Assembly (NCBI RefSeq): GCF_001269655.1
Contig: NZ_LHVE01000006.1
Coordinates: 62,001-126,000, forward strand
Direction: 5' to 3'
Source of the DNA: Pseudomonas thivervalensis
GTDB taxonomy: Bacteria > Pseudomonadota > Gammaproteobacteria > Pseudomonadales > Pseudomonadaceae
DNA: 64,000 bases
The position numbers and the translations under genes are program-made. Below, piece after piece: positions 1-9,568 of the stretch. The first letter of the stretch is position 1; the number at the start of each line of letters is the position of its first letter. The notes below the pieces were generated by a model. The model had not been told where the DNA came from. It made no database searches and worked only from the letters and a program-made list of their open reading frames with translations.

Positions 1-1461
1 CGCATGGCTGAGGATGCTCTGGATTTTCTCCCCGGCCAATTCGGTAGACGTCACCTGATCCGGTGACAGCTTGCTCAACAGCGCCTTCTGCTGTGGATTG
101 GCCTTGGCATCGACGCGTACCGAGAACGGTTCGCCCAGCTCATCGGTCAAGGCACGGTAGGCCTGGCTCGGGTCACGACCGGTGCGCGCCGTCATTTCTG
201 CTGCCAGCAACGCCGGAATCAGGCCGTCCTTATCGGTACTCCAGACGCCGCCATCCTTGCGCAAGAACGAAGCACCGGCACTTTCTTCACCGCCAAAGCC
301 CAGGGAACCATCGAACAGGCCGTCGGCAAACCACTTGAAGCCGACCGGCACTTCATAAAGCCGCCGGCCCAGGCGCTTGGCCACGCGATCGATCAGGCCG
401 CTGCTGACCACCGTCTTGCCCACGCCGGCATCGGCGCGCCATTGGGGGCGGTTCTGGAACAGGTAATCGATGGAGACCGCCAGGTAGTTGTTTGGCGCCA
501 ACAGGCCGCCGGACGGCGTCACGATGCCATGGCGGTCATGGTCCGGGTCGCAGGCGAAGGCCACGTCGAAACGCTCCTTCAGGCCAATCAACCCTTGCAT
601 GGCATGGCTGGAGGATGGGTCCATACGGATCTGCCCGTCCCAGTCGACGGTCATGAAACGAAAGGTGGAGTCCACGTGGGTATTCACTACTTCCAGATCG
701 AGGCGGTAATGCTCGGCGATGGCCGGCCAGTAGCGCACGCCCGCTCCGCCCAACGGATCGACACCCAGGTGCAGCCCGGCGGCGCGGATGGCATCGAAAT
801 CGATGACATTGATCAGGTCCGCCACGTAAGTGTTGACGTAGTCGTGACGGTGGGTGGTATCGGCCTTCAGGGCCTGCTCGTAGCTGACGCGTTTGACGCC
901 AGCGAGCTGGTTGGCCAGCAGTTCGTTGGCCTTGGCTTCGATCCACTTGGTGATATGGGTATCGGCCGGACCACCATTGGTGGGGTTGTACTTGTAGCCG
1001 CCGCTTTGCGGCGGGTTGTGGGACGGTGTGATGACGATACCGTCCGCCAGGCCCGAGGTGCGGCCACGGTTGTAGCAGAGAATAGCGTGGGAAACTGCCG
1101 GCGTCGGGGTGTATTCATCCCCTTCGGCAATCATGACGGTCACGCCGTTGGCCGCGAACACTTCCAATGCACTAGCACCCGCCGGGGTCGACAACGCGTG
1201 GGTGTCGATACCAACGAACAGCGGCCCGTTGATACCCTGGGCTTCGCGGTACAGGCAAATCGCCTGGCTGATTGCCAACACGTGCCACTCGTTAAAGCCT
1301 GAATCGAAGGAACTGCCACGGTGGCCGGAGGTGCCGAAAGCCACGCGCTGGGTCGCAACCGAGGCATCGGGTCGGCCGGTGTAGTAGGCCGTCACCAGTC
1401 GCGGGATATCGATCAACAACTCTGCCGGTGCCGGCTTGCCCGCAAATGGACTGACTGTCAT
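1..1461 (-). CDS. pgm: Phosphoglucomutase, alpha-D-glucose-specific (3' end cut by window)
   Basis: Interconverts glucose 1-phosphate and glucose 6-phosphate in the cytoplasm. The reverse-strand frame is open from the ATG at 1461 to the window edge (487 codons; the family is about 545 residues, so only the last ~60 are missing). Visible signatures are TSGHRG near the N-terminus, the phosphoserine loop [12 protein letters not shown], the Mg-binding DPDHDRHG and the sugar-binding GEESAG, in the order expected for the E. coli Pgm type. The gene stands alone, with the MocR gene upstream on the same strand and about 90 bp between them. Nothing looks broken. Identification is by motif reading and the family assignment is firm. 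Confidence 0.95.
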   Translation of the reverse strand, partial: MTVSPFAGKPAPAELLIDIPRLVTAYYTGRPDASVATQRVAFGTSGHRGSSFDSGFNEWHVLAISQAICLYREAQGINGPLFVGIDTHALSTPAGASALEVFAANGVTVMIAEGDEYTPTPAVSHAILCYNRGRTSGLADGIVITPSHNPPQSGGYKYNPTNGGPADTHITKWIEAKANELLANQLAGVKRVSYEQALKADTTHRHDYVNTYVADLINVIDFDAIRAAGLHLGVDPLGGAGVRYWPAIAEHYRLDLEVVNTHVDSTFRFMTVDWDGQIRMDPSSSHAMQGLIGLKERFDVAFACDPDHDRHGIVTPSGGLLAPNNYLAVSIDYLFQNRPQWRADAGVGKTVVSSGLIDRVAKRLGRRLYEVPVGFKWFADGLFDGSLGFGGEESAGASFLRKDGGVWSTDKDGLIPALLAAEMTARTGRDPSQAYRALTDELGEPFSVRVDAKANPQQKALLSKLSPDQVTSTELAGEKIQSILSHA

Positions 1462-1552
1462 GCAAAACCTCTGAGTGGAGTGGCTCGGGAAATGGGGTGC
1501 AGTTTACTGACAGTTCGACCATGGCGCGACGGGTTCGATCCATCGCCGCCGA

Positions 1553-2950
1553 TTACGATTGTTCAAGCCTCAACGCATCGGCCAGCGCACAGAGTGCAGC
1601 ATCCAGTTCCTGCGGCCCGCTTGAGGCATGGGTCAGGCGCAGATGCTGCCCATACAGGCCATGAAGACTGAACAGCTCACCCGGCGCGATGACGATTCGC
1701 TGGGCAAGCAGCCGATGGAAAACCCGCCGCAAGTCAACCCGACGCGTCGAGCGCATCCAGATCGTCGCCCCTCCTTGGGGTTCTGCCCATTGCAGGCTGT
1801 CCCCCAGCCGCTCGCGCAGCAAATGTGTGGTCGAAACCGCGCTTTCGCGCAGCAGGCGCCGCAACACCAGCAAATGCTGGTCAATCCGACCGTTGCTGTA
1901 CAGCCGGGCGATGGCTTTCTGGCGAATCGGCGACAGACGAAACGCGCGCAACAGGAAATGTCGTTGCAGGTGCAAGGTCAACTGGCGCGACAGCACGTAG
2001 CCGTACGGCGCCTCTGGGCCGATGGTCTTCTCGAATGTGGAATAGACAATCAGCCGATCCGGGTCCAGCAAGTCCCGAAAAGGTGTCGCCCCCACCTCGA
2101 ACGCCAGGTCTGTATGGCTGTCGTTCTCCAGCACCCAGGTGCCGTGCCGTTCCAGCAAATGGGCGATAGCCCGGCGATTCTCTTCGGGAACGAGCGATCC
2201 CCTGGGCATGTTCAGGACGGACGACAGCACCACCAGGCGCACCGTTTCGCTTTCCAGCAGTTGTTCCACTTGCTCGATATCGATTTCCCCACCGGCCAGC
2301 AGCGGCAACTCGATGACATTGATGTCGGCGGCCTGCAGCAGGCGCAACACGGCCCAATCGCAGGGCGACTCGACCAGCACCGTGACACCCCTGAGTGCCA
2401 GCACGGCAATCAGGATCTCCAGGACACCTCGCAGATCGGCGCCTATGTAAACGTCATCGGCATTCCAGCAACGGGCCGGCGAAGATGTATAGCGAGCCGC
2501 CAGCGCGGTGCGCAACTCCAGCTCACCCCAGGGTTGCGAGGGTGTTTGCGAGGAGCGCGGATACTGGCGCAACAGCTCGCGCTCGAGCAACAACATCGGG
2601 CTGTCCAAGGGTTGCATCGATGCCGGTTCATCCGCACTGAGCACCAGCATGCCTGGCCGTCGGGCATTGACGTACAAGGTCTCGAGTAAATCGTTGCCGC
2701 CGTCCAGGGTGGCCATGCTGGGCGCCGGCAACGCGTAATAGCCCGACTTGGCGATCGAGTAGACCCGCCCTTCCTTCTCCAGCAACGAATAAGCGTACTG
2801 GATGGTGGAGATCGACACATTGAGACGCTCGGCCAATTGCCGTAGAGAAGGCAGGCGTACCCGCGCGTCCACCTCCAGTTCGTTGATCAGCGTGGTCAGG
2901 TAGCGATAAACCGCCTGGTAGGCGAAATCTGTCTCCCGGCAACCTTTCAT
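1553..2950 (-). CDS. MocR/GntR-type regulator with aminotransferase-like domain
   Basis: 465 residues. The first ~75 form a GntR-type winged helix (LPSLRQLAERLNVSISTIQ, then YSLLEKEG). The remainder is a fold-type I PLP-dependent aminotransferase domain with the expected lysine in STFEKTIGPE and a VLENDSHTD segment. This is the MocR subfamily layout, in which the C-terminal domain senses PLP or an amino compound instead of catalysing transamination. The ATG at 2950 is used. The target is not evident: neither pgm downstream nor the unknown gene upstream (97 bp away, same strand) suggests an obvious pathway. Subfamily certain, regulon unknown. Confidence 0.9.
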   Translation of the reverse strand: MKGCRETDFAYQAVYRYLTTLINELEVDARVRLPSLRQLAERLNVSISTIQYAYSLLEKEGRVYSIAKSGYYALPAPSMATLDGGNDLLETLYVNARRPGMLVLSADEPASMQPLDSPMLLLERELLRQYPRSSQTPSQPWGELELRTALAARYTSSPARCWNADDVYIGADLRGVLEILIAVLALRGVTVLVESPCDWAVLRLLQAADINVIELPLLAGGEIDIEQVEQLLESETVRLVVLSSVLNMPRGSLVPEENRRAIAHLLERHGTWVLENDSHTDLAFEVGATPFRDLLDPDRLIVYSTFEKTIGPEAPYGYVLSRQLTLHLQRHFLLRAFRLSPIRQKAIARLYSNGRIDQHLLVLRRLLRESAVSTTHLLRERLGDSLQWAEPQGGATIWMRSTRRVDLRRVFHRLLAQRIVIAPGELFSLHGLYGQHLRLTHASSGPQELDAALCALADALRLEQS

Positions 2951-3046
2951 GGCGTCATGCCGGGAGAGCGAATTGCCGACGGCCAGGTCGCAACGTCGGG
3001 CATAACGACCGGGGACGAGGTAGACGAGTCCATCAACCCTCGTTCC

Positions 3047-4543
3047 TCAATGCCTTGCCGAGCGTTCGTGCGACCCATCGGCAGCCTGCCCGGCTTCTGC
3101 AGTGTCGACGTCATCAAGGGCCTGTTGCAGATCGCTACCTGGAACCGTTTCCACTTGCTCCGGCACGGCGATGCTCGCCCGGTACAGCTTGCCGAGAATA
3201 TCGATGGGCAGGCCACTGACATCAACCATCCATTGCGCTATCTGGTCGGCGACGGTGACACCCTGCATGGCCTTGTGCAAATCCGGCATTGCCACCAGCA
3301 TGCCGGGGTGGCAACAGCGCAGGAAATGCTCCAGGCCCACGCCCTGCCCCACGAAAGGGGCGAACAACATGCACACCAGTTGCGTTTCGTTGAGCCCAAG
3401 GGTCTTTTGCGCTTCAAGAGCGGCGTAGGCGCGGCGTTCGGAAATCGACGAAGGTGAGCCGAACAGCGTCCGAGCCTGCTCGCAGGCGTGTTCCGGCAAT
3501 TGCTTGCGATGCATGAGCATGATCGCCCGCTGCACGTAGTCGCCGTACCCCGTTTCGTAGCTGCGCCCTTGCACGTAGCAGGCCTGCAGGCCATGCAGGT
3601 GGGCCGACAGCAACGGGCTGAGGTATTCGTTTTCAATCGCCGAGGGCATCAGGCCATCGGTCTGTACCCGTAGGAATTCGTTGAAAAGCGGCCAATTGGT
3701 GCCCTCCAGCCGGTCGACGATCAGATCGTCGATGCCGATGTGACTCATCCGCCGACAGGCCTCGAAATGCCCCTCGGGTTTCCACGCGCCCAAGCGCTCG
3801 GGACCGTAGAAATGCTCGTACAGGTCGCTGCTCAAGGTATCGAGGTGCGCGAAGAGACTGTCGAAGCAACCGATATTGTCGGTCGGCAGGCCGATCTTGC
3901 GGGCCGCGCGACGAAGGCCTGAAATGAATTGTTTCTGCTGACGCGGCGTATCGCTGCTGACCATCGAGTCGACGCCCGATTCCCAGCGGGCCATGTGCCG
4001 ATAGAATTCAGCCATCGCCAGGTAACCGTCATTCCCGACTTCAAGGGGACTGTCCACCGAGCGAAGGTGTCCCATGGCCAGCAGGTCCATACGGTTGGCC
4101 TCGTGCCCCGCCGCTGACAAGGGCTGGCGGTGATTGAACGGCAGCACCTCGCGGTTATCCGCCATCAGCAATTCGACCCGGGGATCGTCATAGACAAATA
4201 GCGCGCTGTAGCAGCGATGAATGTTCTCCAGCGTCGCCTGGGTCGTCTCGCTCAGGCGCGGCGTGGCGACGCGCAAGGCGAAGGTCACGGGGTGCCGACC
4301 CGCGATGCTGAGTTGCGCGGCCCGCAAGGCGGTCAGTACATAAAAGCTTTCCCTGCTCCCGTTCTGGACCGTCAACACCCGATAGTCACCAATCCGGTCG
4401 ATGCCTCCGGCGGCGACAATCAGACGCTGGATCAAAAGCTGCAACGCGGTACGTTCGGCCCGGGAATAAAAACCCAACAATCGCTGCAGTATTTGTTGAT
4501 ACACGTGAGTCATAGCCTGCTCATGAATTGCACTCATAGCCAT
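3047..4543 (-). CDS. Protein of unknown family, 498 residues
   Basis: I do not recognise this family. The protein is soluble in appearance (no convincing signal or membrane segments), rich in Arg, His and Leu, and mostly helical by eye. The last ~35 residues are low-complexity and acidic/polar (EQVETVPGSD onward), probably disordered. GC and codon use match the chromosome, and the frame is long and clean, so it is a real gene. Two in-frame ATGs compete: 4543 and 4537. An AGG just upstream fits 4537 with better spacing. It lies directly upstream of the MocR gene on the same strand and may be its partner or share its transcript. That link is inference from position only. Confidence 0.75.
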   Translation of the reverse strand: MAMSAIHEQAMTHVYQQILQRLLGFYSRAERTALQLLIQRLIVAAGGIDRIGDYRVLTVQNGSRESFYVLTALRAAQLSIAGRHPVTFALRVATPRLSETTQATLENIHRCYSALFVYDDPRVELLMADNREVLPFNHRQPLSAAGHEANRMDLLAMGHLRSVDSPLEVGNDGYLAMAEFYRHMARWESGVDSMVSSDTPRQQKQFISGLRRAARKIGLPTDNIGCFDSLFAHLDTLSSDLYEHFYGPERLGAWKPEGHFEACRRMSHIGIDDLIVDRLEGTNWPLFNEFLRVQTDGLMPSAIENEYLSPLLSAHLHGLQACYVQGRSYETGYGDYVQRAIMLMHRKQLPEHACEQARTLFGSPSSISERRAYAALEAQKTLGLNETQLVCMLFAPFVGQGVGLEHFLRCCHPGMLVAMPDLHKAMQGVTVADQIAQWMVDVSGLPIDILGKLYRASIAVPEQVETVPGSDLQQALDDVDTAEAGQAADGSHERSARH

Positions 4544-4668
4544 TTACCTGGAAATTCAACTATCGGCGCCGCACCCGCACCAACGTGACCGCGCGACGTG
4601 TTGGTCTGAATGGATCGTTCTAGTACTCAAAGAGTATTAGCAATACGCTCAAGCGTTGCTTGTCGTAA

Positions 4669-4953
4669 TTATTTGATACATACGCAGGAAGTCATCCCCC
4701 GCTCCTTGGCTCCGCCGCCGCGAGCCGCGTAAATACGGGGCCGCACCGAGCCAGGGGTACGTCCTAGGAGAATTCCGACAACGTCCCACAGATAATGAGT
4801 ACGAGAAATAAGGAACTTGCCGAACTTGGATTGGCCCTCTACCCCACCTTGTTTTACCCAGGTCCGATAGATAGCCCCGCTCCAATTAACGCGCATTGCA
4901 CCTTGAACGTGCTTTGAAGGATGAACGCCTTCGAAAAAGTTATACCGCACCAC
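4669..4953 (-). CDS. Possible small protein, 94 residues, unrecognised
   Basis: A GTG-initiated frame preceded by AGGAAGAA at suitable spacing. The translation has a plausible mixed composition (aromatic and charged residues, two Trp in the first third) until about residue 70, after which it turns Gly/Arg-rich. An overlapping alternative frame (4649-4885) is less protein-like. No family is recognised. It may be a real small gene, a relic, or chance. The ribosome-binding site is the main support. Confidence 0.3.
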   Translation of the reverse strand: MVRYNFFEGVHPSKHVQGAMRVNWSGAIYRTWVKQGGVEGQSKFGKFLISRTHYLWDVVGILLGRTPGSVRPRIYAARGGGAKERGMTSCVCIK

Positions 4954-5180
4954 GACTTCTTCCTTGATATGGAAATCAAGCGTTCAATTATCAGGACTTA
5001 AATAATGATTAGAAGATACAGATTGAGGGCAAAAACCAGTTCAGATGTTTACCGGCCGGCCGTTCCGGCCCTGAGCGGGCCCGGACAGGTCACTCGATGG
5101 GTTTTGCAAGGCACGTACACACCGCCGCCAGCCAGCGGGTGTCATGGGGAAAGGGAGGGATGGGGATCAAGCCGAAGGCA

Positions 5181-5209
5181 GCGCAAGAGCCCGGTGATGA
5201 CTCTTGCGC
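5181..5209 (-). terminator. Hairpin just downstream of the reductase gene
   Basis: Stem GCGCAAGAG (5181-5189) pairs with CTCTTGCGC (5201-5209) across an 11-base loop, about 10 bases past the minus-strand stop at 5219. There is no clear U-tract, so termination strength is uncertain. Confidence 0.45.
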
Positions 5210-5218
5210 AAGACGGGA

Positions 5219-6244
5219 TCAGGCGGGGTCGACAACCTGAAGGGCAACGCGCTCGCGGCAAGGGCATTCGCCCATGTACCGGTGAGCTTCGACAAACTCG
5301 GAGAATGGGAAGACCCGAGTCTTGAGGGGCAACAGCACGCGATCGGCGGTCAGTTGATTGATATCACGCAGTGCTCGCTGCAGCGCCACCTGGTCCTGGA
5401 GGATGCCCAGTTCCGGTTTGCCGGTAAAATTGCCGATGCAGTGCACGAAGAACTGAATGTTCTTCTGGAACGCCGCGCAGGCCGGGAACGGTGTCTGGTT
5501 GCCGCCCTGCAAGCCATACAACACCAGGCTGCCACGGGGTGCCAGCACATCGCCCAACAGCGACATTTGCGGCCCGCCAAGGCCGTCGAATACCACGTCG
5601 ACGCCACGGTTGTCGGTGAGCTTGTTGATTTGCATCAGCAAGTCCTGCTCTTCGGTAACGATGACTTTCTCGGCGCCCAGCGACAACAGGTACTCACGCT
5701 CGTCAGCCGTCTTGGTGGCCGCGATCACCCGCACGCCCAGGGCCTTGCCCAGTTGGACAAAGGACGGGCCGGCGCAATGACTGGCATCGGTGACCAGGGC
5801 GAATTGTCCCGGCTTGACCCGTGCCAGGTCCATGTAGGCGAAATACGCGATCAGCAGCGGCGTGTAATGCACGGCAGCTTCGATCGGGCTGAGCACGTCG
5901 GGATAACGGGTCAGAGCGGTGCGTGGTAGCACGATGACTTCACCGTACACCGGATAATCGTTCGGGCTTTCGGCCGGAAAGCTGGCGACCTTGTCGCCCA
6001 CGGCCAAGTCATCGATGCCGTCGCCGACGGCCGTGACCACGCCGGCCATTTCATGGCCCAGGCCCGAAGGCAGGCGTGCCTGGGACGACGCCAGGTTCTG
6101 GCGCCACAAGGTGTCGTACCAACTGATGCCGATCGCTTCGACGCGGACCTGCACTTCTCCTGGCGCAGGAAGAGCCGCCGCATGCTCTTCGCATTTGAGC
6201 ACCTCGGCACCACCAAACTTGTGAAAACGGATCGTGCGGGACAT
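5219..6244 (-). CDS. Zinc-independent alcohol dehydrogenase-like reductase (MDR superfamily)
   Basis: 341 residues starting at MSRTIRFHKFG. An upstream in-frame ATG at 6277 exists, but GACGAGG sits correctly before 6244. The layout is a GroES-like N-terminal domain (GHEMAGVVTAVG) and a Rossmann NAD(P)-binding domain (FDGLGG and LVLYGLQGG segments). It lacks the structural-zinc cysteine cluster, which points to the quinone oxidoreductase/enoyl reductase-like branch. It diverges from a LysR regulator across 256 bp, the usual arrangement for a regulator controlling its neighbour. Substrate unknown. A hairpin follows the stop. Confidence 0.88.
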   Translation of the reverse strand: MSRTIRFHKFGGAEVLKCEEHAAALPAPGEVQVRVEAIGISWYDTLWRQNLASSQARLPSGLGHEMAGVVTAVGDGIDDLAVGDKVASFPAESPNDYPVYGEVIVLPRTALTRYPDVLSPIEAAVHYTPLLIAYFAYMDLARVKPGQFALVTDASHCAGPSFVQLGKALGVRVIAATKTADEREYLLSLGAEKVIVTEEQDLLMQINKLTDNRGVDVVFDGLGGPQMSLLGDVLAPRGSLVLYGLQGGNQTPFPACAAFQKNIQFFVHCIGNFTGKPELGILQDQVALQRALRDINQLTADRVLLPLKTRVFPFSEFVEAHRYMGECPCRERVALQVVDPA

Positions 6245-6500
6245 CGCAAACCTCGTCAAAGTAACCTCTAATGCCATGAACTCTATCCGGGCTTTGTAGC
6301 CAAGACCATCAGTGGCTATTAATAGTCGACATGCCTGTCATTGATTCCGCAGCAAGAAAACCAACCAATCCTGTAGGACTTAACCTAAGAAAACTCAATT
6401 AGCCGGTGCAGAGTACCAGCCTTTCCCCGTAAGATTCATGCCGGCCATTGTTCCCATATGGCCGCTCACGTCAAGCTTGCCGAATCTGCCAGGACCCCAG

Positions 6501-7415
6501 ATGAATCGTAATGACCTGCGGCGTGTCGATCTGAACCTGTTGATCGTGTTCGAAACATTGATGCATGAACGCAGCGTGACCCGCGCGGCCGAGAAGCTGT
6601 TTCTCGGCCAGCCGGCCATCAGTGCCGCGCTGTCGCGCCTGCGCAGCCTGTTCGATGACCCACTGTTCGTGCGCACCGGCCGCAGCATGGAGCCGTCAGC
6701 CCGGGCGGTCGAGATCTTCGCCCTGCTCTCCCCAGCCCTGGATTCGATTTCCACGGCGGTCAGCCGCGCTGCGGAATTCGACCCGGCCACCAGCACCTCG
6801 GTGTTTCGCATCGGCCTGTCGGACGACGCCGAATTCGCCCTGCTGCCGATGCTGCTCAAGCGCCTGCGAGCCGAAGCGCCGGGCATTGTGCTGGTGGTGC
6901 GTCGGGTCAACTACATTCTGATGCCGGGCCTGCTGGCCTCCGGTGAAATCTCCATCGGCGTCAGCTACACCGACGACCTGCCGGCCAACGCCAAGCGCAA
7001 GGTCTTGCGGCGCAGCATGCCCAAGGTGCTGCGAGCCGACACCGCGCCGGGCCGATTGACCCTGGACGAATTCTGCGCCCGCCCCCACGCCCTGGTCTCC
7101 TTCGCGGGGGACTTGAGCGGTTTCATCGATGAAGAGCTGGCGAAACTCGACCGCAAGCGCCATGTCGTATTGGCCGTGCCGCAGTTCAACGGCTTGAGCA
7201 CGCTGCTGTCGGGCACCGACATCATCGCCACCGTGCCCGACTACACCGCCGACGCACTGACCGCCGCCGGTGGCGTACGCGCCGAAGACCCGCCCATACC
7301 GGTACGCAGCTTCGAACTGCACATGGCCTGGCGCGGATCCCAGGACAATGATCCGGGGGAGCGGTGGTTGCGGTCGCGGATTCAGATGTTTTTCGGCGAC
7401 CCTGAGAGTCTTTAG
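6501..7415 (+). CDS. LysR-family transcriptional regulator
   Basis: 304 residues from the ATG at 6501, preceded by AGGA. The N-terminal winged helix-turn-helix is typical (LNLLIVFETLMHERSVTRAA, then QPAISAALSRLR). A periplasmic-binding-protein-like effector domain follows. It is divergent from the MDR reductase at 5219-6244 and probably regulates it. Its last nine codons, MFFGDPESL, and the following 123 bp recur 25.6 kb away at 33035-33187. The 3' end of this gene is therefore the edge of the accessory island, and the gene itself is intact. Confidence 0.92.
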   Translation: MNRNDLRRVDLNLLIVFETLMHERSVTRAAEKLFLGQPAISAALSRLRSLFDDPLFVRTGRSMEPSARAVEIFALLSPALDSISTAVSRAAEFDPATSTSVFRIGLSDDAEFALLPMLLKRLRAEAPGIVLVVRRVNYILMPGLLASGEISIGVSYTDDLPANAKRKVLRRSMPKVLRADTAPGRLTLDEFCARPHALVSFAGDLSGFIDEELAKLDRKRHVVLAVPQFNGLSTLLSGTDIIATVPDYTADALTAAGGVRAEDPPIPVRSFELHMAWRGSQDNDPGERWLRSRIQMFFGDPESL

Positions 7416-7538
7416 GCGTTGTCGGGCAGGCGATTCAGTTGATCATTTTTGCCTTTCCACAAACCATGGAGCTCCATTCATTTCCAGTGGATTGCTGCAT
7501 TGGGGGCACATCTGAGGGCATGCTTTGGATGGTTTGAA
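7386..7538 (+). repeat. Left boundary repeat (copy A), overlapping the LysR 3' end
   Basis: 153 bp aligning without gaps to 33035-33187. A hand count gives 125 identical positions: 27/30 in the coding part and 98/123 downstream. The three differences in the coding part (TTT/TTC, GAC/GAT, CTT/CTG) are all synonymous. Confidence 0.85.
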
Positions 7539-7559
7539 AAGGATGCCCCCAGCCTAAGG
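7502..7559 (+). repeat. Core repeat with GGGGGCA/TGCCCCC ends (copy A)
   Basis: 58 bp matching 19850-19907 at 53 positions without gaps (hand count). It is bounded by GGGGGCA at the left and TGCCCCC near the right, and contains ATGCTTTGGATGGTTTGAA, which is shared by all three copies in the window. The rest of the 369-bp gap between LysR and hxsD (7560-7784) holds no gene that I can support. Confidence 0.8.
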
Positions 7560-7784
7560 CCAAGCAAGCTATTGATGAGGGTAACTCCGACCGGACTCTC
7601 CTACGAGTGGCTATACCGGCCTGAGACTTTCAGCGGAATGGTGAACATCCAGCCGGTGAACATTTGACTGATTATCCGCCATCAAGTGGATAGATGCGTG
7701 CAAATATAAAAAATTATGATGGCACAATGCCTCGGAAACCAGCAATATCCACACGTTCCCAGCGGATTTGAAGGAGCGGTTCCG

Positions 7785-8084
7785 ATGACATGGCCAGTCA
7801 CGCTGAAACTCGACAGCGCAGCCTACCCGCTCAGCGTGGTGCAACGCGCCGCTTACTCCCTGGCCGACATTGTCGCGATCCAGGTCGGTATTGAAGCCAA
7901 TCAGATAAGCCTCACGGCCCACCCCGCTGAAGCAAGGCTAACGCTTTCCCCGGAGCAGGCTCACTCGCTGATCCTCCAGCATCTGAACGACTTCGCCCTA
8001 CGCGACCATATCAACCGCGAAACAGCAGGGTTGCGCGAAGTCTTGGCTCGAGCCGCGCTCGCTGGATGTGGGATTTCGCAGTGA
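7785..8084 (+). CDS. hxsD: His-Xaa-Ser system protein HxsD
   Basis: Small partner protein of the hxs cluster, 99 residues. The start is the ATG at 7785, preceded by AAGGAG. A longer frame from 7716 has no such site. The family carries a conserved segment of the type LLNDYxLRE, seen here as HLNDFALRD. In the family definition HxsD always accompanies the paired radical SAM enzymes HxsB and HxsC. Its role is unknown, and acting as a substrate or cofactor-handling partner is inference. It is the first gene of a tightly overlapping four-gene operon. Confidence 0.85.
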   Translation: MTWPVTLKLDSAAYPLSVVQRAAYSLADIVAIQVGIEANQISLTAHPAEARLTLSPEQAHSLILQHLNDFALRDHINRETAGLREVLARAALAGCGISQ

Positions 8085-9568
8085 CACTGATCGCGACAGA
8101 CGCCAAGCACTACCGCTTGCTGCCTTTTCGATTCATGCGCATGAACACGGGACATGACCGTGACATCCTGCTCACCTCCGATACCGGTGAGTACATGCAC
8201 GTGAACGACGCGCAATTACGAGCCCTCAGTTACTTCGACGTTCAAGCAAGTACGCATTTTTACAAGGACCTGCTGGCCCGCCACTTCATCTACGAACCAG
8301 GCCGCCACGACCCGTTCCCGGAAATGGCCGCGCAGTATCGCAGCCGCAAGGACTTCCTCTTCCAGGGCCCTGCACTGCACTTGTTCGTGGTTACATTGCG
8401 CTGCAACCACACCTGCCAGTACTGCCAGGTGTCGCGGGCCCCTCTGGGAGGATCCGGCCACGACCTGTCGGAAGCGGATGCACAGGCGGCGGTCGATCGC
8501 CTGTTCGAATCGAACGCTCCCGCCCTGACTGTGGAGTTTCAGGGTGGCGAGCCGCTTCTAGCCTTCGAGCGCGTCCGCCAGATTGTCGAATGGGTCGTTG
8601 ACCGGAACGTGGTCGAACAACGGGATATCCAGTTCGTCATCACCACCACGCTGCACCACCTGACGGAGGAAATACTCGACTTCGCAGAACAAAATCGCAT
8701 CCAGTTTTCGACCTCGCTCGATGGGCCGGCGCCCTTGCACAATGCCAACCGCCCTACCCCGTCACGAGACTCCTACGAACGCACTGTAAAAGGCATCCAG
8801 TGGGTCCGTGAGCGCCTTGGCCATGATGCAGTTTCCGCGCTGACCACGCTGACTTCAAGAAGCCTCGAACAACCTGAAGCGATCATCGATGAGTATGTAA
8901 ACCAGAGCTTCTCCAGCATCTCGCTTCGGCCTCTGAGCCCTTATGGGTTTGCCACCAAGAGTGCCCATCGACTTGATTACCCTATTGAGCGATACCTGGC
9001 CTTCTACAAGAAGGCACTGGCCTATTTGCTGCATATCAACCAACAGGGCGTATACCTCTCAGAGAGTTATACGAGCCTGTTGCTGAAGAATATCCTGACA
9101 CCCTTCTCCTCCGGCTATGTAGACCTGCGCTCCCCTGCTGGCGCAGGCACTGCGGCGCTGGTTTACAACTATGACGGTTACGTCTATCCCTCGGACGAAG
9201 CCCGAATGTTGCTGGAGATGGGTGAAGACGGGTTGAGGCTCGGCACCGTGCAACAACCTTTGTCCGAATTACTCGGATCGACCGTTATGAATGCGTTGCT
9301 CGCCAGTGGTGTAGCAGAGGCGCTGCCGGGCTGCTCCGACTGCGCACTTGTCCCGTACTGTGGTGCTGACCCCGTCGAACACTATGCCCGCCAAGCTGAC
9401 CCGATCGGACACCGAGTGTTCAGCAGCTTCTGCAAGAAGAACATGGGGCTGCTGAAGCATATTTTCGGCCTGCTTTGCGATGGCGACGACAACGTGCAGA
9501 GGGTGCTGCTGTCTTGGTTGAACAGGCGCTCTTACAACGATGTCCGGTTCCCGGGTTACAGGGGCTGA
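8081..9568 (+). CDS. hxsB: Radical SAM maturase HxsB
   Basis: Predicted to modify the His-Xaa-Ser repeat protein by radical SAM chemistry. The 4Fe-4S motif CNHTCQYC lies at residues 108-115, followed by VEFQGGEPL (the GGE motif). A C-terminal cysteine-rich SPASM-like region (GCSDCALVPYCGAD, later SFCKKN) probably binds extra clusters. I choose the GTG at 8081, which overlaps the hxsD stop as GTGA and repeats the hxsC-hxsA junction style; an in-frame ATG at 8066 is possible. It is paired with a second radical SAM enzyme, as the family requires. The actual modification is unknown to me. Confidence 0.9.
   Translation: MTLIATDAKHYRLLPFRFMRMNTGHDRDILLTSDTGEYMHVNDAQLRALSYFDVQASTHFYKDLLARHFIYEPGRHDPFPEMAAQYRSRKDFLFQGPALHLFVVTLRCNHTCQYCQVSRAPLGGSGHDLSEADAQAAVDRLFESNAPALTVEFQGGEPLLAFERVRQIVEWVVDRNVVEQRDIQFVITTTLHHLTEEILDFAEQNRIQFSTSLDGPAPLHNANRPTPSRDSYERTVKGIQWVRERLGHDAVSALTTLTSRSLEQPEAIIDEYVNQSFSSISLRPLSPYGFATKSAHRLDYPIERYLAFYKKALAYLLHINQQGVYLSESYTSLLLKNILTPFSSGYVDLRSPAGAGTAALVYNYDGYVYPSDEARMLLEMGEDGLRLGTVQQPLSELLGSTVMNALLASGVAEALPGCSDCALVPYCGADPVEHYARQADPIGHRVFSSFCKKNMGLLKHIFGLLCDGDDNVQRVLLSWLNRRSYNDVRFPGYRG

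Larger units (their letters stand above)
4544..5218. other. Long intergenic stretch between unknown gene and reductase gene
   Basis: About 675 bases without a firm gene. It holds one weak small reading frame (4669-4953, minus) and one hairpin near the reductase stop (5181-5209). The part around 4540-4680 is AT-richer and could contain the promoter for the minus-strand gene at 4543. I see no RNA gene or mobile element in it. Confidence 0.6.

Noticed and set aside
442..1302. 286-codon plus-strand frame
   Set aside because: Shadow of pgm, whose motifs lie on the minus strand.
1628..2689. 353-codon plus-strand frame
   Set aside because: Antisense shadow of the MocR gene; Gln/His-rich composition typical of GC-rich shadow frames.
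7386..7538. tRNA gene as the island attachment site
   Set aside because: No cloverleaf or tRNA-like 3' end is visible; the shared sequence is the LysR gene tail.
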